Shown here: in pieces, positions 14,931-22,926 of the stretch | Layout: each line of letters begins with the position of its first letter | How positions within the stretch are numbered: the stretch's first letter is position 1 | Source of the DNA: an uncultured Sphingomonadales bacterium | GTDB taxonomy: Bacteria; Pseudomonadota; Alphaproteobacteria; Sphingomonadales; Sphingomonadaceae | Direction of reading: 5' to 3' | DNA length: 26,271 nucleotides | NCBI GenBank assembly: GCA_903958285.1 | Contig: CAJBSR010000371.1 | Coordinates: 1 to 26,271 of the forward strand | Notes under the pieces: model-generated | The model's database searches: none | The model's input: only the letters and a program-made list of their open reading frames with translations | What the model was told of the DNA's origin: nothing | Translations under genes and position numbers: made by a program

Positions 14931-15571
14931 CTGAACCGCGCCTCCCGCTTGACCCGGCCGCCCTGGACCCCGCCGCTGACGTAACGCGCGCGGTTGAGGC
15001 CACTTTGTTCGCCGCTGCCGAGCCTTTGTCGGTGCAGGATATCGCGGCCTATGTTGGCCCCGACATTGATGTGAAGGCGGCCTTGGCGACCTTGGCCGAT
15101 CTATATGCCACCCGCGGCGTCACCCTTGTCGAGCGAGGGGGCAAATGGCACTTTCAGACGGCATCGGACCTTGCCCATATCTTGCGGCGGGAGCGCGAGG
15201 AGACCCGCAAACTCAGCCGCGCGGGGATCGAAACGCTCGCCATCATTGCCTATCACGAGCCTGTGAGCCGTGCCGAAATCGAAGCCATTCGCGGGGTGCA
15301 GATTTCCAAAGGTACGCTCGACGTCTTGATGGAGGCGGGCTGGGTCCGCCCGGCGGGCCGCCGCGAAACGCCCGGACGTCCGCTGACCTTCGCGACAACG
15401 CCTGCTTTTCTGGCCCATTTCGGGCTGGAAACGCGGCGCGACCTGCCGGGCATTGATGACCTGCGCGCCGCCGGTTTGCTCGACCCCGTTGACCTTGCCT
15501 TTGAGGCCATGGAGCTGCCGGAAACAGGGGCAGAGGCCGAAGAACTGGAAAGCGATGACGATCACGCCTAA
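14927..15571 (+). CDS. scpB: Segregation and condensation protein B
   Basis: The second non-Smc subunit of the condensin complex; it dimerises and clamps ScpA. The 214 residues contain two winged-helix domains, seen as VEATLFAAAEPLSVQDIA (about 22-39) and the strongly conserved LSRAGIETLAIIAYHEPVSR followed by EIEAIRGVQ (about 95-125), then GRRETPGRPLTFATT and an acidic tail (ELESDDDHA). The start at 14927 is chosen because it overlaps the scpA TGA; an open frame from 14768 lies wholly inside scpA and would add 53 residues with no similarity to ScpB. Confidence 0.94.
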   Translation: MTEPRLPLDPAALDPAADVTRAVEATLFAAAEPLSVQDIAAYVGPDIDVKAALATLADLYATRGVTLVERGGKWHFQTASDLAHILRREREETRKLSRAGIETLAIIAYHEPVSRAEIEAIRGVQISKGTLDVLMEAGWVRPAGRRETPGRPLTFATTPAFLAHFGLETRRDLPGIDDLRAAGLLDPVDLAFEAMELPETGAEAEELESDDDHA

Positions 15572-15634
15572 ATTGGGACTGTCCGGCGGGGTCCGGTCGG
15601 GCTAGAGCGGCCATTCTTCTTTGGGAGTCTACAA

Positions 15635-15865
15635 ATGGGTAGTTTCAGCATCTGGCATTGGCTGGTCGTCGGCATCCTTGTGATGTTGCTGTTCGGCAAG
15701 GGCCGGTTCTCCGATCTGATGGGCGATGTCGCCAAGGGCATTAAGAGCTTCAAAAAGGGCATGGCCGAAGATGACGCGACGCCGCCCGCGCCTGCACCGC
15801 GGATCGATACTACGCCTGCACCGACAGTCCTTGAGGCTGAGAAGCAAACCGACAAGCAGGCCTGA
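15635..15865 (+). CDS. tatA: Twin-arginine translocase subunit TatA
   Basis: Forms the pore-like assembly that lets folded proteins cross the inner membrane. The 76 residues show one membrane helix (about 6-20), the FGKGRFSDL hinge (20-28, normally FGxGKLPDL, here with RFSD), an amphipathic helix (about 24-44) and a proline/alanine-rich cytoplasmic tail. The short N-terminus IWHWLVV is typical of alphaproteobacterial TatA. A clear GGGAGT ribosome site precedes the ATG. It is 63 bases after scpB and 11 bases before tatB. Confidence 0.93.
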   Translation: MGSFSIWHWLVVGILVMLLFGKGRFSDLMGDVAKGIKSFKKGMAEDDATPPAPAPRIDTTPAPTVLEAEKQTDKQA

Positions 15866-15876
15866 TCGGTCAAAAC

Positions 15877-16194
15877 ATGTTTGATGTCGCGCCTACAGAA
15901 TTGATGCTGGTGGCGGTGATCGCGCTTGTCGTGATCGGCCCCAAGGACTTGCCGCGCGTCATGCGCGTGGTCGGCCAATGGGTCGCCCGCGCACGCGGCG
16001 TCGCCCGTCAGTTCCGGTCCGGCTTTGACGAAATGGTCCGCGAATCCGAACTGGCCGAAATGGAAGAAAAATGGCGCGCGGAAAATGAACGCATCATGCG
16101 GGAACACCCCGCCATTCCCCCGCCTGCTGCCGAAGACGAAGCAGCCCCGCCTGCGGTCAGTGATGACGCCCCCAAAGGGACGTCCCAGCCGTGA
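15877..16194 (+). CDS. tatB: Twin-arginine translocase subunit TatB
   Basis: With TatC forms the receptor for twin-arginine signal peptides. The 105 residues carry the TatB signature: an N-terminal MFDVAPTELMLVAVIALVVIG membrane segment with an acidic residue in it, the GPKDLPR hinge (about 21-27) and a long charged amphipathic helix (about 28-75, with repeated Glu/Arg). The tail is rich in Pro and Ala. It is shorter than the E. coli protein (171 residues) mainly because of a short tail. Its TGA overlaps the tatC GTG (GTGA). Confidence 0.93.
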   Translation: MFDVAPTELMLVAVIALVVIGPKDLPRVMRVVGQWVARARGVARQFRSGFDEMVRESELAEMEEKWRAENERIMREHPAIPPPAAEDEAAPPAVSDDAPKGTSQP

Positions 16195-16955
16195 GCGATC
16201 TTGACGAAACCAAGATGCCGTTGCTTGATCACCTGATCGAGCTGCGCAATCGGCTGCTTTGGTGCGTCGTTGCCATGGCCGTGGCCTTCGGGGTGTGTTT
16301 CTATTTTGCGAAACCGATCTTCGGCTTTCTGGTCCAGCCGTTGCTGGCCGCAGGGCAAGGCAAGCTGATCTTCACGGACATTTTTGAGGCGTTCTTCGTC
16401 GAAATCAAAGTCGCCTTTTTTGCAGCGACCATGGTCGCCTTTCCGGTGATTGCGACACAGCTTTGGCGGTTCGTCGCGCCCGGTCTTTATTCCAAAGAGA
16501 AGCGGGCCTTTTTGCCGTTTCTCTTGATGACGCCCGTCTTGTTCACGGCAGGCGCGGCCATGGCCTATTATTTGGCCATGCCCGTCGCGCTGGAGTTTCT
16601 GCTCGGCTTTTCAGGTGATGTCGGCGGCGTCTCCCAAGAGGCACTGCCTGGCGTGGGCAATTATCTCAGCTTTGCGACCAAGTTCCTCTTCGGCTTTGGC
16701 GTGGCCTTTCTGCTGCCCGTGCTGCTGATGCTGCTCGAGCGCGTCGGCATCCTGACCTTGGCGCAGCTCAAGGCTGGGCGGCGTTATGCGGTCGTCGGCA
16801 TTGCCGTCGTCTCCGCTGTCCTGACACCGCCCGATATCATGTCGCAAATTCTGCTGCTGGTGCCGATGTATTTTCTCTACGAAATGGCCATCCTTGCCAT
16901 CATGATTACCGGGCGGAAGCGGGCAAAGCTGGAAGAGACGGCAGCGGCAGAGTAA
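16191..16955 (+). CDS. tatC: Twin-arginine translocase subunit TatC
   Basis: The polytopic core subunit that binds the twin-arginine motif. The 254 residues have the conserved N-terminal LLDHLIELRNRL (11-22), the loop EAFFVEIKVAFF, the conserved FVAPGLYSKEKR after the second helix, and about six membrane helices. The C-terminal region holds the conserved LTPPDIMSQILLLVPMYFLYE. It uses a GTG start overlapping the tatB stop, so tatB and tatC are translationally coupled. It is the last gene of the argS-to-tatC run; serS, which follows tatC in many alphaproteobacteria, is not next. Confidence 0.96.
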   Translation: MSDLDETKMPLLDHLIELRNRLLWCVVAMAVAFGVCFYFAKPIFGFLVQPLLAAGQGKLIFTDIFEAFFVEIKVAFFAATMVAFPVIATQLWRFVAPGLYSKEKRAFLPFLLMTPVLFTAGAAMAYYLAMPVALEFLLGFSGDVGGVSQEALPGVGNYLSFATKFLFGFGVAFLLPVLLMLLERVGILTLAQLKAGRRYAVVGIAVVSAVLTPPDIMSQILLLVPMYFLYEMAILAIMITGRKRAKLEETAAAE

Positions 16956-16970
16956 ATCCGCGTATTATCT

Positions 16971-17030
16971 GGCGAAAGCGGGGATCCATTGGCACCACGC
17001 GGCGAGATTCCCGCTTTCGCGGGAATGACA
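16971..17030. repeat. Composite palindromic repeat, decayed copy (dRS3-like)
   Basis: The right half (17006-17030) contains ATTCCC-N8-GGGAAT at 17007-17026, a perfect palindromic unit followed by GACA. The left half (16971-16988) keeps only GCGAAAGCGGGGATCCA of the same unit in inverted orientation; its outer third is missing. A 17-base spacer separates them. The intact counterpart is at 22470-22540. Confidence 0.8.
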
Positions 17031-17037
17031 ATTGGGT

Positions 17038-17166
17038 TCACTTCACAACCTTTTCGCCCGCCTCACCCACCGACTCGATGTCGCGGCCAAGGCCCTTCAC
17101 CGTGTTGCATCCGGTAACGAGCAGCGCGGTGGCTGCGACGGCGATAACGGCCCATTTGCGTGTCAT
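17038..17166 (-). CDS. Entericidin A/B family small lipoprotein
   Basis: A 42-residue open frame too short for usual gene finders. It has a basic start (MTRKWA), a hydrophobic core (residues 6-17) and a lipobox LVTGC with C20 as the lipidated residue, followed by NTVKGLGRDIESVGEAG. That post-cysteine sequence is the recognisable pattern of entericidin-type lipoproteins (GCNTxxGxGxD). A clear GGAG lies eight bases before the ATG. In E. coli these are toxin/antidote-like membrane lipoproteins induced in stationary phase; here only one gene is present and its role is unknown. It is divergent from glnE with 46 bases between start codons and faces the palindromic repeat at its 3' end. Confidence 0.88.
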   Translation of the reverse strand: MTRKWAVIAVAATALLVTGCNTVKGLGRDIESVGEAGEKVVK

Positions 17167-17212
17167 ATCTGTAACTCCTTGTGTGGATTGCTGATCGGTA
17201 TATGCGACTAGA

Positions 17213-19900
17213 ATGACGTTAGCATCTTACGACAAGCTGAACGAAGCGCTGGAACGGGCAGATCGGCATGCGCCGCATCTGCGCTTGCTGATGTCGCGTC
17301 ATCCCAATGTGCGCGATGCGCTGACCGCCGGCGACCTTGCAGGCGCGATGGCACTTCACAAGGCGCCGCTTGATCCCGCCGAGCCTGTCGGGCGGGCCTT
17401 GCGCCGCGCCAAGGGCCAACTCGCGCTCGCCGTGGCTATTGGGGATCTGGCTGGACTTCTTGATCTAGAAGCGGTCACCCACGCGCTGTCCGACTTTGCA
17501 GATTTTGCGCTCGATAAGGCGATTGCCGCCGCCATTGCGGACTATCGGCCCGGTGCCGACCCGCTTGGGCTCGCGGCCATAGCGCTTGGCAAGCACGGCA
17601 GCCGCGAACTCAATTATTCATCGGACATCGACCCCATCCTGCTGTTTGACCCGCAGACCCTGCCCTACCGCGACCGCGACGATCCTGTCGAAGCGGCGGT
17701 CCGCATCGGGCGGCGCATCGTGGAAATCATGCAGGCGCGCGATGAGAATGGCTATGTGTTCCGCATTGACCTCCGCCTGCGCCCCACGCCCGAAGTGACG
17801 CCCATCGTAATGCCGGTCGAAGCGGCGATTACTTATTACGAATCGCAGGCCGTCGCTTGGGAGCGCGCCGCCTTCATCCGATCCCGCCCCTGTGCGGGGG
17901 ACGGGACGCTGGGCCAGTATTTCTCGAATGCCCTTAAGCCCTTTGTCTGGCGGCGCGGCCTTGATTTCGGGGCGATCAAGGAAATCCGCTCCATCTCCCA
18001 CCGCATCCGCGATCATTATGCGAGCGGACAGGCCTTTGGACCCGGCTTTGACCTGAAGCGCGGACGCGGGGGCATAAGAGAATGCGAATTCTTCGCCCAG
18101 ATTCACCAGCTGATCCATGGCGGGCGTGATCCGGCCCTGCGAACACCGGCGACGGTGGATGCGCTGCGGGCACTGGCAGATGCCGGGCATATCGGGGACG
18201 ATGAGGCGGACACGCTCATAAATGCCTATCGCCTTTATCGCACGTTTGAGCATCGCCTACAGATGGTCGATGACCAGCAGACGCACAGCTTCCCCAAGGA
18301 TGCAGCGGCCCTCGACACTGTGGCGCAGCTGGCGGGTCTAGAGAGCAGCGCTGCCATGTTCGACCTGCTGGCCCCGTCCATCGCGTCCGTTGGGACACTT
18401 TATGACGGGCTGGACGGCACACCGACCCAAAGCGTGCCGCAGCAGGAAGAAGGCTTGGAAGCCATGCTGACGGCCGCAGGCTTCCCCGATGCTGCGTCCG
18501 CTGCACAGCGGGTCACCCATTGGCGGTCCGGTACCGTCCGTGCGCTTCGCACGCCTGCAGCGCGCGAAGCCCTAGAGGCCGTTCTTCCCAAGCTGATCGA
18601 CGGCCTCGGCAAGGCGCCCGATCCACTTCACGCAATCAACCAGTTTTCGACCATCGTGGAACGCCTGCCGAGCGCCATCAATCTGTTCCGGTTGCTCGAA
18701 GCGCGCCCCGCCCTGCTGGCCATGCTAGCGGACATCCTGTGCCATGCGCCGACACTCGCTGAACAGCTTGGGCGACGCCCGGATATGCTCGACCGGCTCA
18801 TTGATGCCTCGGCCCTCGACGCACCCGGCAGCGTGGAAGAATTGGCCAACCAGCTGCGCGGCGGCGAGACGCTGGAAGAAAAGCTGGATCGTGTCCGCCG
18901 CGTCGTGGGGGAGATGCGCTTTGCCCTCGGCGTCCAGCTTCTCGGCGGGGTCCATGATGCCCTCGATGTGGCCGCAGGCTATGCGCGGATTGCAGAGGCC
19001 GCGATCACTGTCGTCACCGATGCCACCATGAGCGAATATGAACGCACCCATGGCAAGGTGTCGGGCGGAGAACTGGTCATCCTCGCGCTGGGGCGCATGG
19101 GCGGGGCCGAGCTCACCCACGCGTCGGACCTGGATCTCATCTATCTCTTCACCGGCGACTTTGCCGCGGAATCCGATGGCGCCAAGCCTTTAGGTGCTGT
19201 CCATTATTTCAACCGCCTTGCCCAGCGCGTGACCAACGGGCTGTCCGTCGCGACGGCGGCGGGACCGCTTTACGAGGTCGACACGCGCCTGCGCCCCTCG
19301 GGCAATGATGGCCCGCTTTCGGTCTCGCTCGACGGATTTGCCCAATATCAACGCGAGGATGCCTGGACGTGGGAGCATATGGCGCTCACCCGCGCGCGGC
19401 CCGTTTATGGCTCGCCTCAGGCCCGCGCCGCGACACAGGCCATCATCGACAGTGTACTGACCGCCCCACGCGACGACGCCAAACTGATCGCCGACGCCGC
19501 CAAGATGCGCGGCGACATGGCGGCACATAAACAGCCCAAAGGTCCGCTCGACGTCAAGCTTTCCGCAGGTGGACTCGTTGATCTGGAATTCGTGACGCAT
19601 GTCACCCAATTGCGCACCGGCAAGGGTCTGACACCCCGCCTGTCCGAGGCCATAGGTGAGCTTGTGGCCCTTGGGCTGCTCGACCCCTTCATGATTGAGG
19701 CTCATGCCCTGATGACGCGGATGCTGGTTACCGTCCGGCTGATGGCCCCCACGCTCGACATCCCGCCGGAGATCACCCGCCCCGTCATCGCGCGGGCCTG
19801 CGGTATGTCCGAATGGGAAGGCCTGCTTGCAGAGCTTGATGCGACGCGGCAGAGGGTGGCCAGTGCATGGATGGCCATTGCGGCCCCGCAGGGAGACTGA
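17213..19900 (+). CDS. glnE: Bifunctional glutamine synthetase adenylyltransferase/deadenylase
   Basis: Adjusts glutamine synthetase by adding or removing AMP in response to nitrogen status. The 895 residues contain two nucleotidyltransferase domains. The first (deadenylase) has GKHGSRELNYSSDID at 126-140 with metal ligands D138 and D140; the second (adenylyltransferase) has GRMGGAELTHASDLD at 627-641 with D639 and D641. Helical linker and C-terminal domains fill the rest. Length is normal for the family (E. coli 946). No ribosome site is visible before the ATG; TATATG at 17199-17204 could be a -10 giving a leaderless or very short-leader mRNA. Its TGA lies two bases before the bcp start codon chosen here. 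Confidence 0.95.
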   Translation: MTLASYDKLNEALERADRHAPHLRLLMSRHPNVRDALTAGDLAGAMALHKAPLDPAEPVGRALRRAKGQLALAVAIGDLAGLLDLEAVTHALSDFADFALDKAIAAAIADYRPGADPLGLAAIALGKHGSRELNYSSDIDPILLFDPQTLPYRDRDDPVEAAVRIGRRIVEIMQARDENGYVFRIDLRLRPTPEVTPIVMPVEAAITYYESQAVAWERAAFIRSRPCAGDGTLGQYFSNALKPFVWRRGLDFGAIKEIRSISHRIRDHYASGQAFGPGFDLKRGRGGIRECEFFAQIHQLIHGGRDPALRTPATVDALRALADAGHIGDDEADTLINAYRLYRTFEHRLQMVDDQQTHSFPKDAAALDTVAQLAGLESSAAMFDLLAPSIASVGTLYDGLDGTPTQSVPQQEEGLEAMLTAAGFPDAASAAQRVTHWRSGTVRALRTPAAREALEAVLPKLIDGLGKAPDPLHAINQFSTIVERLPSAINLFRLLEARPALLAMLADILCHAPTLAEQLGRRPDMLDRLIDASALDAPGSVEELANQLRGGETLEEKLDRVRRVVGEMRFALGVQLLGGVHDALDVAAGYARIAEAAITVVTDATMSEYERTHGKVSGGELVILALGRMGGAELTHASDLDLIYLFTGDFAAESDGAKPLGAVHYFNRLAQRVTNGLSVATAAGPLYEVDTRLRPSGNDGPLSVSLDGFAQYQREDAWTWEHMALTRARPVYGSPQARAATQAIIDSVLTAPRDDAKLIADAAKMRGDMAAHKQPKGPLDVKLSAGGLVDLEFVTHVTQLRTGKGLTPRLSEAIGELVALGLLDPFMIEAHALMTRMLVTVRLMAPTLDIPPEITRPVIARACGMSEWEGLLAELDATRQRVASAWMAIAAPQGD

Positions 19901-19902
19901 TG

Positions 19903-20361
19903 ATGTTGGAACAGGGTGATACCGCGCCGAACGTGACCTTTGCGACGCCGGACGGCGACCGGTCTGTTGCAGGCTATCAGGGGCGCAAGCTCGTCCTCTA
20001 TTTCTACCCCAAGGACGACACCTCGGGCTGCACCAAGGAAGCGCAGGAATTCACAGCCCTTGCCGGTGAGTTTGAAGCCGCCGGTGCCAGCATCGTCGGC
20101 ATCTCCAAGGATTCCATCGCCAGCCACACCAAGTTCGCCACCAAATATGACCTGAAGGTGGAGCTTGGCAGCGATGGGGACGGCGCCGTGTGCGAGGCCT
20201 TTGGCACCTGGGTTGAAAAGTCGATGTATGGCCGCACCTATATGGGCATTGAACGCGCCACCTTCCTGATCGGGGCCGATGGCAAGATCGCCCATGTCTG
20301 GCGCAAGGTGAAGGTCGCGGGCCATGCGGCGGCGGTGCTGGAGGCGGCAAAGGCCCTGTAA
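19903..20361 (+). CDS. bcp: Thioredoxin-dependent peroxiredoxin, BCP/PrxQ family
   Basis: Reduces hydrogen peroxide and organic hydroperoxides in the cytoplasm. The 152 residues have the peroxiredoxin fold signature VLYFYPKDDTSGCTKEA with peroxidatic C43. The resolving cysteine found five residues later in E. coli Bcp is a glutamine here (Q48); the only other cysteine is C97. It is thus a 1-Cys type or uses a different resolving residue. Start: GGGAGA precedes two adjacent ATGs (19900 and 19903); 19903 has the better spacing (seven bases) but 19900 cannot be excluded. It is tightly coupled to glnE upstream and shares a base with the DUF455 gene (TAATG) downstream. Confidence 0.92.
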   Translation: MLEQGDTAPNVTFATPDGDRSVAGYQGRKLVLYFYPKDDTSGCTKEAQEFTALAGEFEAAGASIVGISKDSIASHTKFATKYDLKVELGSDGDGAVCEAFGTWVEKSMYGRTYMGIERATFLIGADGKIAHVWRKVKVAGHAAAVLEAAKAL

Positions 20362-21173
20362 TGGGGGGTGAAAGCCCTCTGGTCATGACCAGCATCGCTG
20401 TTGCCATCCGTTCCGTCCTCGAAGCGACCGAGCCGCGTGAGAAGGTGCTGCGTGCCCGCGCTGTCGTTCGCGATTGGCGGGCGGGTCGGCTGGCGCATGT
20501 CTTTGATGTGGGCATGCCCGACCGGCCCGGTCGGCCCACTCATCCCGAACTGCTACCCCCCAATAAGATGCCGCACCGAAGGCGCGCGGGCTCACTGGCA
20601 GGCAAGGTCGCGATGCTGCATGCTTTCGCGCATATCGAATTCTCGGCGATTGACTTGGCCTTTGACATTGCGGGCCGCTTTGGCGCCAACCTTCCCCGCG
20701 ACTTCATAACCGACTGGCTCTCCGTCGGCGCTGAAGAAGCGATGCATTTCATGCTGATTGAGCGGCGCCTGAACGCCCTTGGCAGCCATTATGGCGCGCA
20801 TCCGGCCCATGACGGTCTTTGGCAAACCGCATGGGACACGCGGCACGACGTGCTCGCCCGGCTGGCCCTTATCCCCATGGTGCTCGAAGCCCGTGGCCTC
20901 GACGTCAGCCCGACAACGATCGAACGACTGGCAAAGATGGGCGATGCCCGAAGTGCAACCATCTTGAATCGGATCTACACCGATGAAATCCGGCATGTCG
21001 GCTTCGGGTCCAAATGGTTCTCAATTCTATGCGAATCACAAGGATTAGCTTCTGTCGACCATTGGAAATCCTTGGTCCGGAGTCACTTTTCCGGGCCGTT
21101 AAAGCCTCCATTCAACGACTCAGCGCGGAGCGAAGCCGGTCTAACGCGGGAATATTACACCGATCTTGCATGA
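20361..21173 (+). CDS. DUF455 family ferritin-like protein
   Basis: A 270-residue helical protein of the DUF455 family, whose function is not established. The ligand set of a ferritin-like di-iron centre can be read: E93 in HIEF, E126-x2-H129 in EEAMH, E176 in VLEARGLD, and E209-x2-H212 in DEIRH. All six are present, so metal binding and some oxidase or hydroxylase-type activity are likely, but the substrate is unknown. The N-terminal 50 residues are basic. The ATG shares its A with the bcp stop; an internal ATG at 20385 is an alternative. Position after a peroxiredoxin hints at an oxidative role, an inference from context only. Confidence 0.88.
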   Translation: MGGESPLVMTSIAVAIRSVLEATEPREKVLRARAVVRDWRAGRLAHVFDVGMPDRPGRPTHPELLPPNKMPHRRRAGSLAGKVAMLHAFAHIEFSAIDLAFDIAGRFGANLPRDFITDWLSVGAEEAMHFMLIERRLNALGSHYGAHPAHDGLWQTAWDTRHDVLARLALIPMVLEARGLDVSPTTIERLAKMGDARSATILNRIYTDEIRHVGFGSKWFSILCESQGLASVDHWKSLVRSHFSGPLKPPFNDSARSEAGLTREYYTDLA

Positions 21174-21266
21174 TAGGACCACGTTAAGCATTCAACCTGA
21201 CAGAAGGTTCCTCGTTGACCGAAAACGGGAGAGCCGGGGTCGAAATGTTTTGGGGGTCGTCACATA

Positions 21267-22448
21267 ATGACGTTCTTTTCGTTCACGGCTGCGACCGGGA
21301 TAGTGGAGCGCGCGCGTGAGTTTTTTAAACCGAAAGAAGTGTTCTTTCACGACGGCAAAGCGATGCGCCGCGTGGCTTTGAGCACCCGCACACAGGTCCT
21401 CGCCGCCGCTGGTCTCGCTCTTTGCGCGACATCCGGCATTGCAGGCGCAGCTGGCGTGGCGATTTCCGCCCCCGCTGTCTCGTCAACCCTGACCAACTAT
21501 GCTGAACAGTCGGCCGCCGTTTCCGCCATGGAAACGCGCGTTGCCTCGTTGCAGGCCGAAGTCGCGACCATCCGGAAAGATGCGCGCACGCATGCAGAAC
21601 GCCTTGAAAAGCGCCAAGCTTTCCTCGCGAGCGTTCTGGCAGGCAAGGGCGATGCAAAGACGCTTGCCACGCTGCTGCCATCTGATGCCGCCACGTCGCC
21701 CAAGTCCGCAGATATCGCAGCTGCCTTTGCACCGGTTGCCGCTAAGCAGGACATGATCGCAGGCAAGCTGCTGGCTGCCACGGAAAACGAATATCGCATG
21801 AAGGCAGGCGCCGTCGCGAAGCTGGGTATCAACCCGCGCCGTTTGAGCCTTGCCATGGGCGGCCCATATGAGCCTGTTCCTGCGGACTATAAGACACCGA
21901 CCGCTGAAAAGACCGACGCGCAGTTCCGCGCGCTGTTCAACAGCTGGAAGCGCCTCGACCAGCTCGAACAGGCAATGGTCGCCATTCCTTCTGCGAAACC
22001 AGTTGCGACCGCTATCTCGCTGACCAGCGGCTTTGGTGTTCGTTCCGACCCGTTCCGTGGCGGTGCGGCCATGCACAGCGGCGTCGATATTCCCGGTCCG
22101 GTCGGCACCCCGATCTATGCAACGGCAGACGGCATCATCGGCCGCACCGGCTGGGTTGGCGGTTATGGCAACCTTGTTGAAATCGACCATGGCAAGGGCA
22201 TCCAGACGCGTTATGGTCACCTCTCGGCAATCCGCGCTGTCGCCGGAACCCGCGTGAAGCGCGGTGATCTCATCGGCCTGATGGGCTCAACCGGCCGTTC
22301 CACGGGCAGCCATCTGCACTATGAAGTGCGCCTTGATGGCCGCGCTGTGAACCCGACCCCGTTCCTGCGGACCGATGGTTATCTGTTGGCTATGGAACGT
22401 CGTGCAGCAGGCAATGTCGCCCTCGGTGGTCCGGGCAAGGCTGAGTAA
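21267..22448 (+). CDS. M23 family metallopeptidase, membrane anchored
   Basis: Probably cuts peptide cross-links in peptidoglycan in the periplasm. The 393 residues have a cytoplasmic start of about 40 residues, one membrane helix (about 43-66), a short coiled coil (about 78-120), a linker, and a LytM/M23 domain (about 250-370). Zinc ligands are H270 and D274 in HSGVD and H351 in HLH; H318 in YGHLS and H349 complete the catalytic set, so the enzyme should be active rather than an EnvC-like activator. A TTGACC at 21215-21220 is a possible -35 but no good -10 follows. A G-rich stretch lies about ten bases before the ATG. Confidence 0.93.
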   Translation: MTFFSFTAATGIVERAREFFKPKEVFFHDGKAMRRVALSTRTQVLAAAGLALCATSGIAGAAGVAISAPAVSSTLTNYAEQSAAVSAMETRVASLQAEVATIRKDARTHAERLEKRQAFLASVLAGKGDAKTLATLLPSDAATSPKSADIAAAFAPVAAKQDMIAGKLLAATENEYRMKAGAVAKLGINPRRLSLAMGGPYEPVPADYKTPTAEKTDAQFRALFNSWKRLDQLEQAMVAIPSAKPVATAISLTSGFGVRSDPFRGGAAMHSGVDIPGPVGTPIYATADGIIGRTGWVGGYGNLVEIDHGKGIQTRYGHLSAIRAVAGTRVKRGDLIGLMGSTGRSTGSHLHYEVRLDGRAVNPTPFLRTDGYLLAMERRAAGNVALGGPGKAE

Positions 22449-22469
22449 GACTTAAGCGTCACTCCCTTG

Positions 22470-22540
22470 TGTCATCCCCGCGGAAGCGGGGATCCAGTCT
22501 CTCTTCCGGCCCTTGGATTTCCGCTTTCGCGGGAATGACA
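22470..22540. repeat. Composite palindromic repeat, intact copy (dRS3-like)
   Basis: Two copies of one 26-base unit face each other: the left half at 22470-22496 and the reverse-complement right half at 22515-22540, 22 of 26 bases identical after inversion, 18 bases apart. Each half folds into an 8-bp stem with a four-base loop (left stem 22474-22481/22486-22493; right stem 22517-22524/22529-22536). The ends TGTCAT and ATGACA are exact inverted repeats. It lies alone between the M23 gene and erpA and could act as a transcript end or processing site. Confidence 0.85.
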
Positions 22541-22599
22541 TGGAGGTCTAACGACCCCACCGCCTTGCCCCGAACGCCCGTCGCGCCTATCTGTACCTC

Positions 22600-22926
22600 A
22601 TGCAAACCGTTGACCTGACTCCGAGCGCTGCCGCGCGTGTCGCCTTTATCGCGAGCAAGCAGGGCAAGCCTGCCATGCTGCGCCTGTCGGTTGAAGGCGG
22701 CGGCTGTTCCGGCTTCCAATATCGTTTTGGCCTTGCTGAAGGCATCGACACGGATGATCTGGTGACGGAAACGGATGGCGTAAAGCTCGTCGTTGATCCC
22801 ATGAGCCTCGACCTGCTGGACGGCTCACACGTCGATTATGTCGAATCGCTGGGCGGCAGCGCGTTTCGCGTGACCAACCCCAATGCGGCCTCCGGCTGTG
22901 GTTGCGGCGCCAGCTTTTCTGTCTGA
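22600..22926 (+). CDS. erpA: Iron-sulfur cluster insertion protein, A-type carrier
   Basis: Carries Fe-S clusters from the assembly scaffold to target enzymes. The 108 residues show the HesB/IscA/ErpA pattern with three ligand cysteines: C36 in GGGCSGFQY, and C100 and C102 in SGCGCGASF. The spacing and the SGFQYRF motif fit ErpA best, but IscA-like function cannot be excluded. It is separate from the desulfurase operon 16 kb away. Upstream lies the palindromic repeat; its TGA overlaps the xth ATG (TGATG), so it is co-translated with xth. Confidence 0.92.
   Translation: MQTVDLTPSAAARVAFIASKQGKPAMLRLSVEGGGCSGFQYRFGLAEGIDTDDLVTETDGVKLVVDPMSLDLLDGSHVDYVESLGGSAFRVTNPNAASGCGCGASFSV

Noticed and set aside
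21483..22220. 245-codon open frame antisense to the M23 peptidase
   Set aside because: No domain and no initiation signal; the sense strand has all catalytic residues.
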